In this document: one piece after another, positions 13,932 to 18,748 of the stretch
Numbering within the stretch: position 1 is the first letter of the stretch
Layout: each line of letters starts with the position of its first letter
Assembly (NCBI GenBank): GCA_048380335.1
Contig: DBFCCI010000064.1
Coordinates: 1 to 18,748 of the forward strand
Length of the DNA stretch: 18,748 nt
Direction of reading: 5' to 3'
Origin: Lachnospira sp900551945
Lineage (GTDB): Bacteria; Bacillota; Clostridia; Lachnospirales; Lachnospiraceae
Program-made: the position numbers and the translations under genes
Notes under the pieces: model-generated
Database searches by the model: none
The model's input: the letters and a program-made list of their open reading frames with translations, nothing else
Told to the model about the DNA's origin: nothing

Positions 13932-14744
13932 ATGGAGTACAAAGCAATATCATTAGACTTAGATGGAACATTAACAAATAGTCAAAAAAAAGTGTCAGAC
14001 AAAAACAAAGAAACAATATTCAAAGCACTAGATAAAGGAATAAAAGTAATACTAGCTTCAGGCAGACCACTATTTGGAATAACATCAGTAGCTGATATAT
14101 TAGAATTGTCAAAAAGAGGTGGGTATATTTTAGCTTATAATGGCGGAAATATAGTAGATTGCACTAATGGGGAACTTATCTACAGTAGGTTTGTACCAGA
14201 TGAATGTGTACATGATATATGTTGTGAAGCTCAAAAAAATAATGTATATGCAATAACATACTATAAAGATTATGTACTTGCAGAAAGTGACGAAGATGAA
14301 TACGTTAAAAAAGAAGCATTTTGCAATGGTGCTGAGATTAAAAAAGTAGAAAATCTTGAGCAGTTTGTAGATTATCCAGTGGCAAAATACATAATCGTGG
14401 GTGAACACACAAAGTTACTTCCAGTAGAAAAAGCCTTAAAAGAAAAACATGGAAATCTTCTTGATATATTCTTCTCAGAAGATTACTTCCTTGAGGTAGT
14501 ACCAAAAGGAGTTGCAAAAGATAAGTCATTAGAAGCACTTCTTGACAAATTAAATATAAAAAGAGAAGAACTTATTGCCTGTGGTGATGGAATGAACGAT
14601 TTACCAATGATAGAATATGCAGGACTTGGAGTAGCAATGGATAACGCATATCCAAAGGTAAAAGAAAGCGCAGATATAATTGCGCCATCAAACGATGATG
14701 ATGGAGTTGCATTTATTATTGAAAAATATATGAATATTGATTAA
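13932..14744 (+). CDS. Cof-type HAD-IIB sugar/cofactor phosphatase
   Basis: This 270-residue cytosolic phosphohydrolase has all four HAD motifs: SLDLDGTLT (nucleophile Asp9 and acid Asp11), ILASGRP (motif II), VPKGVAKDKSLEALL (motif III lysine region) and IACGDGMNDLPMIEYA (motif IV). The cap sits between motifs II and III, as in type IIB. Relatives dephosphorylate sugar phosphates or pyridoxal phosphate; the sequence does not fix the substrate. The ATG at 13932 is chosen because GGAG (13922-13925) lies 6 bp before it. The ATG at 13920 is partly inside that ribosome binding site and lacks one of its own. The stop codon overlaps the sigma-28-like promoter of the following small gene. Confidence 0.88.
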   Translation: MEYKAISLDLDGTLTNSQKKVSDKNKETIFKALDKGIKVILASGRPLFGITSVADILELSKRGGYILAYNGGNIVDCTNGELIYSRFVPDECVHDICCEAQKNNVYAITYYKDYVLAESDEDEYVKKEAFCNGAEIKKVENLEQFVDYPVAKYIIVGEHTKLLPVEKALKEKHGNLLDIFFSEDYFLEVVPKGVAKDKSLEALLDKLNIKREELIACGDGMNDLPMIEYAGLGVAMDNAYPKVKESADIIAPSNDDDGVAFIIEKYMNID

Positions 14745-14768
14745 GTCTTAAGTATGTAATGCCGATAT
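14742..14768 (+). promoter_or_regulatory. Sigma-28 (SigD/FliA)-like promoter for the small gene
   Basis: TAAG (14742-14745), 15 bp and GCCGATAT (14761-14768) match the simplified flagellar consensus TAAA-N15-GCCGATAA at 10 of 12 positions with exact spacing. Its -35 overlaps the stop codon of the HAD gene. GATATAATATATAT also contains housekeeping -10-like text, so a sigma-A reading is possible. Confidence 0.5.
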
Positions 14769-14813
14769 AATATATATAACAAAAGTACTGGTTTTTAATA
14801 TTTAAGGGAGGCG

Positions 14814-15104
14814 ATTAAAGCTGAAACAGTATTATTTATCCAAAGGACGCAGCCAGTAAACAAAATACATGGCGTTGAAAAGGTTGGAACAGTAAGAAAG
14901 TCCGATGGCGGAGATATTAAGAAAGATAATTCATTTAAAGAAGTTCTTGCAGCAGAAAGAAAGCGCATTAAGACAGCAAGTGTAGATAATAAGGAACAAG
15001 GAAATACAGTTAATATTTATAATGCTGGAATGAATTATTACAATAACAAAGCCATGGGAGCATATTTTTATATGACACTATCAACAGCTGATTTTAAGGG
15101 ATAA
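14814..15104 (+). CDS. Unrecognised 96-residue small protein with a non-standard (ATT) start
   Basis: One frame is open from 14799 to the TAA at 15102-15104 and reads like a real protein. It is hydrophilic, Lys-rich in the middle (RKSDGGDIKKDNSFKEVLAA) and Tyr/Asn-rich near the end (NIYNAGMNYYNNKAMGAYF). It has no ATG, GTG or TTG near its beginning. TTTAAGGGAGG (14801-14811) is a strong ribosome binding site, and the codon at 14814 is ATT. AAGG at 14804-14807 would be 6 nt from it, while the GGAGG core would be unusually close. Either ATT is used or the ATG has mutated. I do not recognise the family. The upstream sigma-28-like promoter suggests a motility-linked role (inference). Confidence 0.55.
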   Translation: MKAETVLFIQRTQPVNKIHGVEKVGTVRKSDGGDIKKDNSFKEVLAAERKRIKTASVDNKEQGNTVNIYNAGMNYYNNKAMGAYFYMTLSTADFKG

Positions 15105-15192
15105 TGATGGTTAGATAGTTCTAACTTGATTATATTTATGTGAACAACAAGCCAGAGTTTATGCTTGCACAAGAATTGGTGGTTGTCGCAAT

Positions 15193-15227
15193 ACCATGAG
15201 AAACTCTCAGAATGTGTTTCTCATGGT
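15193..15227. repeat. 12-bp perfect inverted repeat downstream of the small gene
   Basis: ACCATGAGAAAC (15193-15204) and GTTTCTCATGGT (15216-15227) are exact complements around an 11-nt loop. No T-run follows. It may protect or end the small-gene transcript, or be an operator. Apart from this hairpin and the terminator at 15266-15315, the region 15105-15332 holds nothing recognisable. Confidence 0.5.
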
Positions 15228-15265
15228 CTATAACTTAAGATTAAGTATTAGTATACGGGTTGTTA

Positions 15266-15315
15266 AAAACAGAGCTTTATATTACATTTTAGAATGTAGT
15301 ATAAAGCTCTGTTTT
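15266..15315. terminator. Bidirectional terminator between the small gene and the LCP gene
   Basis: A 23-bp inverted repeat joins 15266-15288 (AAAACAGAGCTTTATA and on) to 15293-15315 with one G-T pair and a TTAG loop. The A-tract and T-tract at its ends suit termination from both sides. It lies 18 bp beyond the LCP stop codon. Confidence 0.85.
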
Positions 15316-15332
15316 GTTATAATTATTAAATT

Positions 15333-16886
15333 TTATTCATAGTCAGTGACATCAAAATTAATACCATCAACAACATTATTGATAAGCTCTTTTGCAGTAT
15401 TAATAGAACTCTTATTAGGAATTACAACGGACATTCCTGATATTCCATAGACCTGACCCGTCATAGTATCTGTAGTACCGCTGATAGTATATGATTGTAC
15501 ATTCCATGCTTTAGGATTAGATAACTGTCCTCTTATAAGAGAAGTAATAGTTCCAGTAGACATGTTAGTAAGAACCATATTGGATACAGCATCAAGTACT
15601 GCTGAATAATTAGTAAGTATTGAAGGAGAAGTAGCTTTTGCAATAATTCCCTTTATAGCAGCCTCTTGATTACGGCCTCTTTGGAAGTCACCATCATCAA
15701 AAGCCTTTCGTTCTCTTACAAACGCAAGAGTTTGTTCACCATTACATTCATTTTCACCAACTGAAAAATGATAACTTTCAGGAGCTGCTTCATATCCATT
15801 AGTAAAATCTACATCTGAATTAATAGTTATACCACCAAGTGCATCAACTATTTCTACACAACCAGTAAAGTTAAGTTTGATATAGTAATCAATAGAAATA
15901 GAATATAGGTTTTCAAGTGCTTCTTCGGAATACTCTATACCAGCATTTCCAGCATGAGTAAGTTTATCAAGACCAGACTTTCCATCGGCAGTATTTATTG
16001 TAATATAAGAATCTCTAGGTGTTGATACAAGAAGTACTTGTTTTGTTTTTGGATTAACTACAGCGAGTATATTAACATCACTTCTACCAATAGAAGATAT
16101 CTGTCCTTCGCCATCATTTCCAGAGACATATACAAAAAAAGGTTCTTGATTAACTTTTTTGTCATTTGCACTTAATTTTACTTCTGTTGTAATCTTTATA
16201 GTGCCAATAATTTTTGTTTTTTCCTCAAATTCAGGATATTGTTCAGCAATAGTAGAACGAACTGAGTCGTGTACAACAAATGCTTCAATATTTTTTCCAT
16301 TATAAAGATTGTTAAGAAGGTCGTCCCATTTTGTGTAAGTTTTAGTTGATAGTGATGTGTTATTTTCGGCTTCAATATCACTAATAGCTTTTGTAGTAAC
16401 AGAACTGTTTACTGTTGAATTGTAGCCAAATGTATATGAAAGAGCATCTGCTATAGATGTGGCAGGGTCATCTTTTAATACAATAACATCAATAATATCA
16501 GTTTTTGTCATTTTACCCGCAATAATTCCTAGTGTACTACTTAATTTTGCGGCATATAAAAAGCCAACTAAAAGTACAACAGACATAAGTACAGAAATAA
16601 CTTTTCCTAAAATGTGGGCTTTTGTAAATTGGCTTGTAAATGTGTATAAAGTAATAAGTATAAGAACTACATTAAGCATAACAAGGTATTTAGCTGGGAG
16701 TAATTCAAGACTGAATATCTTAAGTAGAAATAGAACAAGAAGAATTACTTGTATAAGTACAAGGATTAATCCGCTAAAAGTTCTTACAGCACGTTGCTTT
16801 CGTTTTCGCCCTTTGGGGGACAATTGGGAGTTAGACTTAAAAAGATAATGTAAATCTCCCTTAGCTTTTTGAAAAATACTAGACAT
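15333..16886 (-). CDS. LytR-CpsA-Psr (LCP) family cell-wall polymer transferase
   Basis: This 517-residue membrane protein would attach undecaprenyl-linked anionic glycopolymers (teichoic acid or capsule) to peptidoglycan outside the cell. After a basic cytosolic head (PKGRKRKQR, 24-32) come three hydrophobic helices (about 36-58, 65-84, 93-113). An extracellular spacer follows, then the LCP domain (about 250-417) with the conserved acidic and arginine residues: Asp270 in GRSDVN, Arg291 in TPRDSY, Arg391 and Arg393 in FVRERK, and Arg403 and Arg405 in FQRGRNQ. A C-terminal extension (420-517) is not identified. The start at 16886 is chosen over an in-frame ATG at 17012. It has GGAGA 7 bp upstream and follows the promoter at 16952-16980, whereas the 17012 start would lie upstream of that promoter. 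Confidence 0.9.
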   Translation of the reverse strand: MSSIFQKAKGDLHYLFKSNSQLSPKGRKRKQRAVRTFSGLILVLIQVILLVLFLLKIFSLELLPAKYLVMLNVVLILITLYTFTSQFTKAHILGKVISVLMSVVLLVGFLYAAKLSSTLGIIAGKMTKTDIIDVIVLKDDPATSIADALSYTFGYNSTVNSSVTTKAISDIEAENNTSLSTKTYTKWDDLLNNLYNGKNIEAFVVHDSVRSTIAEQYPEFEEKTKIIGTIKITTEVKLSANDKKVNQEPFFVYVSGNDGEGQISSIGRSDVNILAVVNPKTKQVLLVSTPRDSYITINTADGKSGLDKLTHAGNAGIEYSEEALENLYSISIDYYIKLNFTGCVEIVDALGGITINSDVDFTNGYEAAPESYHFSVGENECNGEQTLAFVRERKAFDDGDFQRGRNQEAAIKGIIAKATSPSILTNYSAVLDAVSNMVLTNMSTGTITSLIRGQLSNPKAWNVQSYTISGTTDTMTGQVYGISGMSVVIPNKSSINTAKELINNVVDGINFDVTDYE

Positions 16887-16951
16887 AAAATTTCTCCATT
16901 CTATTGCCAATATGACATTTTGTGTAAGGTCATTGACCAAGTAGTATGCTG

Positions 16952-16980
16952 AGTATACCATAAAATAATCTTGACCGCAA
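16952..16980 (-). promoter_or_regulatory. Promoter of the LCP gene
   Basis: On the minus strand TTGCGG (16980-16975), 17 bp and TATACT (16957-16952) form a clear housekeeping promoter. The expected leader is about 60 nt. It lies back-to-back with the gdhA promoter. Confidence 0.75.
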
Positions 16981-17116
16981 TTAAAAAACACTTGTCCGTT
17001 GTAGGCGTACAACTAAACATTTTTAATTAAAATAGTGGTATATTTAATAGTAAGTATTGCTTTAACTTTAAATTATTCAGAAAAATATAAAAAAAACAAG
17101 ATATTGAATAAAAAAC

Positions 17117-17145
17117 TTGCAAATGATGTATATGTTTTATATAAT
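17117..17145 (+). promoter_or_regulatory. Promoter of gdhA
   Basis: TTGCAA (17117-17122), 17 bp and a perfect TATAAT (17140-17145) form a strong promoter about 75 bp upstream of the start codon. The AT-rich 136 bp between this and the LCP promoter show no gene. Confidence 0.8.
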
Positions 17146-17161
17146 ATTGCTTGAACAAAAT

Positions 17162-17198
17162 AACGCAGAGGCGTGTTAAAGTAATGACGCATAAGCGA
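17162..17198 (+). promoter_or_regulatory. gdhA leader with alternative small hairpins
   Basis: The leader contains AACGC (17162-17166), GCGT (17171-17174), ACGC (17187-17190) and GCG (17195-17197) in a row. GCGT can pair with the first or the second ACGC, and the second ACGC can also pair with GCG. Only one arrangement can form at a time. No known riboswitch class was recognised. The ribosome binding site AAAGGAG (17205-17211) lies just downstream. Confidence 0.3.
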
Positions 17199-17222
17199 GG
17201 AAGAAAAGGAGTTATATAGGTT

Positions 17223-18569
17223 ATGGGATATGTTGATGAAGTTTTAGATTTAGTTGCTAAGAAGAATGCAGACCAGCCAGAATTTTTACAGGCAGTAACA
17301 GAGGTACTTAATTCATTAAGACCAGTAGTGGAAGCTAATGAAGAGCTTTACAGAAGCAATGCAATCTTAGAAAGAATTACAGAACCTGATAGAGTACTTA
17401 TGTTCCGTGTACCATGGGTAGATGACAAGGGACAAGTACAAGTAAACAGAGGTTTCAGAGTACAGTTCAACAATGCTATTGGACCATACAAGGGAGGTCT
17501 TCGTTTACATCCATCTGTAAACTTAGGAATTATTAAGTTCTTAGGATTTGAACAGATTTTCAAGAACTCACTTACAAGTCTTCCAATTGGCGGAGGTAAG
17601 GGTGGTTCTGATTTCGACCCTAAGGGTAAGTCAGACAGAGAAATTATGGCATTCTGCCAGAGCTTTATGACAGAACTTTATAAATATATTGGAGCAGACG
17701 TTGATGTTCCAGCTGGTGATATCGGAACAGGTGCTAGAGAAATCGGCTTCTTATATGGACAGTATAAGAGAATAAGAGGTACATATGAAGGAGTTCTTAC
17801 AGGTAAGGGCCTTTCTTATGGTGGTTCACTTGCAAGAACAGAAGCTACAGGATATGGACTTCTTTACATCACAGAAGAATTAATGAAGTGCCATGGTGAT
17901 TCACTTGAAGGAAAGACAATTGCTGTTTCAGGTGCAGGTAATGTTGCTATTTATGCTATCCAGAAAGCACATCAGCTTGGTGCTAAGGTTGTTACTTGCT
18001 CAGACTCAACAGGTTGGATTTATGACCCAGAAGGAATTGATGTAGAACTTCTTAAGGAAGTTAAGGAAGTTAAGAGAGCAAGACTTACAGCTTATGCTGA
18101 AGCTAGAAAGTCTGCACAGTACCATGAAAAGAAGAATGGCGAACATGGTGTATGGTCAGTTAAGTGTGATATCGCTCTTCCATGTGCTACACAGAACGAA
18201 CTTGACCTTGAAGATGCTAAGCAGTTAGTAGCTAACGGTGTTAAGGCTGTTTGTGAAGGTGCTAATATGCCTACAACTCTTGAAGCTACAGAATACTTCC
18301 AGAATAATGGAGTAATGTTTATTTGTGGTAAGGCAGCTAATGCTGGTGGTGTTGCTACATCTGCTCTTGAAATGAGCCAGAATAGCGAAAGACTTAGCTG
18401 GACATTTGAAGAAGTTGATGCTAAGTTACAGCAGATTATGGTTAATATTTATCACAATATTGATGACGCTGCTAAGAAGTATGGCATGGAAGGCAACTAT
18501 GTTGCTGGTGCTAACATCGCTGGTTTCCAGAAGGTTGTTGATGCTATGCTTGCACAGGGCGTTTGCTAA
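17223..18569 (+). CDS. gdhA: NADP-type glutamate dehydrogenase
   Basis: This 448-residue hexameric enzyme interconverts 2-oxoglutarate plus ammonia and glutamate, the main ammonium-assimilation route in many gut Clostridia. The catalytic domain shows Lys90 in GPYKGG, Lys126 in PIGGGKGGSDFDP and Asp166 in PAGDIG. The Rossmann loop SGAGNVA (236-242), followed by CSDSTG (259-264), resembles the NADP(H) enzymes (SGSGNVA and SDSSG in E. coli) more than NAD-specific clostridial ones; cofactor preference is therefore inferred. Length is typical. Codon use is strongly biased (AAG, GCT and CTT rich) compared with its neighbours, as expected of a highly expressed gene. The native 3' flank is missing: a mobile-element end begins 8 bp after the stop, and no terminator of its own is visible. 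Confidence 0.95.
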   Translation: MGYVDEVLDLVAKKNADQPEFLQAVTEVLNSLRPVVEANEELYRSNAILERITEPDRVLMFRVPWVDDKGQVQVNRGFRVQFNNAIGPYKGGLRLHPSVNLGIIKFLGFEQIFKNSLTSLPIGGGKGGSDFDPKGKSDREIMAFCQSFMTELYKYIGADVDVPAGDIGTGAREIGFLYGQYKRIRGTYEGVLTGKGLSYGGSLARTEATGYGLLYITEELMKCHGDSLEGKTIAVSGAGNVAIYAIQKAHQLGAKVVTCSDSTGWIYDPEGIDVELLKEVKEVKRARLTAYAEARKSAQYHEKKNGEHGVWSVKCDIALPCATQNELDLEDAKQLVANGVKAVCEGANMPTTLEATEYFQNNGVMFICGKAANAGGVATSALEMSQNSERLSWTFEEVDAKLQQIMVNIYHNIDDAAKKYGMEGNYVAGANIAGFQKVVDAMLAQGVC

Positions 18570-18577
18570 TTATTAAT

Positions 18578-18748
18578 GTGAACTACCACAGACCATAAAG
18601 GTCTGTAGCTTCTGTTAAATGGTTTACCAGACTAAGTTGTTAGAAATAGCAACTACGATATTTAGGTCATGATACCTTCGGTTGACGCAACAGACCGTTG
18701 CTCTATCGTACATATTTAAGTTAGGTCAGAGTAAGAAAAGCCTTGTGA
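18578..18748 (-). mobile_element. Right end / probable omega-RNA region of a TnpB element (minus strand)
   Basis: Read on the minus strand, the segment ends with a hairpin ACAGACC/GGTCTGT and then GTGGTAGTTCAC. This matches the GTAGTTCAC end of the element at 9944-9952. Upstream on that strand are more stems, for example GCAAC/GTTGC near 18685-18701 and GGT/ACC pairs around 18670, as expected of an omega-RNA scaffold. A tnpB gene would lie to the right of the window on the minus strand. The element end at about 18578 is inferred from the conserved motif. Confidence 0.6.

Noticed and set aside
14821..14859. CTG at 14821 as the start codon for the small gene, with ideal spacing from GGAGG
   Set aside because: This frame ends after 12 codons and is not the protein-like frame. 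It would need a frameshift to join it.
16459..16848. 129-codon plus-strand frame inside the LCP gene
   Set aside because: It is antisense to the membrane-helix region of LCP, whose motifs are intact. The antisense text shows no family signature.
16887..17012. Longer LCP protein starting at the minus-strand ATG at 17012
   Set aside because: The clear promoter TTGCGG-N17-TATACT (16980-16952) and the GGAGA site lie inside this extension, so the start at 16886 is favoured.
1..18748. CRISPR array, tRNA or rRNA genes, toxin-antitoxin or phage-defence system
   Set aside because: No regularly spaced repeats, cloverleaf-like sequence or defence-protein motifs were found on either strand.

Overview
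The window looks like the chromosome of a low-GC, Gram-positive anaerobe of the class Clostridia, most likely a flagellated member of the Lachnospiraceae. The evidence is strongly AT-rich DNA with GGAGG-type ribosome binding sites, a Csp-type cytosolic subtilase, a second ClpX-like protein, an NADP-type glutamate dehydrogenase with strongly biased codons, and sigma-28-like promoter motifs. The assignment rests on protein style and was not searched.

Layout. Positions 1-225 hold what looks like the 3' (right) end of an IS200/IS605-type TnpB element. Next come a TrpB2-type PLP enzyme (433-1803) and a tightly coupled but internally deleted alkyltransferase-like gene (1805-2014). Positions 2020-2720 are decayed DNA: a 96-bp palindromic MITE-like element, an IS-end hairpin repeat, an unidentified coding fragment and the C-terminus of a GHKL histidine kinase. 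Positions 2727-9500 form a metal and transport block. It holds a strong promoter, a yybP-ykoY (Mn2+) riboswitch with terminator, a P2-type Ca2+/Mn2+ ATPase, an aromatic-acid-exporter-like membrane protein, and a FeoA-FeoB fusion behind a promoter that carries a near-consensus Fur box. Positions 9593-9952 hold an orphan sigma-28-like promoter and a deletion derivative of a TnpB transposon with an intact right end. A divergent ClpX paralog follows (10072-11475).

The 457-bp gap after clpX contains two separate structured elements: a 153-bp near-palindrome, and a 110-nt stem whose 3' strand overlaps an intrinsic terminator, as in a riboswitch. Downstream are a Csp-like subtilase (11933-13702), a Cof-type HAD phosphatase (13932-14744), and a 96-codon unannotated small gene (14814-15104) that lacks a standard start codon but lies behind a sigma-28-like promoter. 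A bidirectional terminator separates this from an LCP-family cell-wall transferase on the minus strand. A divergent promoter region then leads to gdhA (17223-18569). The last 170 bases are the right end of another TnpB-type element, on the minus strand, beginning 8 bp after the gdhA stop.

How the genes work together. The clearest functional unit is the metal block: Mn2+ probably turns on the cation-export ATPase through the riboswitch, and low iron probably turns on FeoAB through Fur. The other genes look like independent housekeeping units. Mobile-element ends or remnants occur at both edges and at about 2.2 and 9.7 kb. The copies at 2.2 and 9.7 kb form direct repeats around the metal block. 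No CRISPR array, tRNA, rRNA or obvious defence operon was seen.
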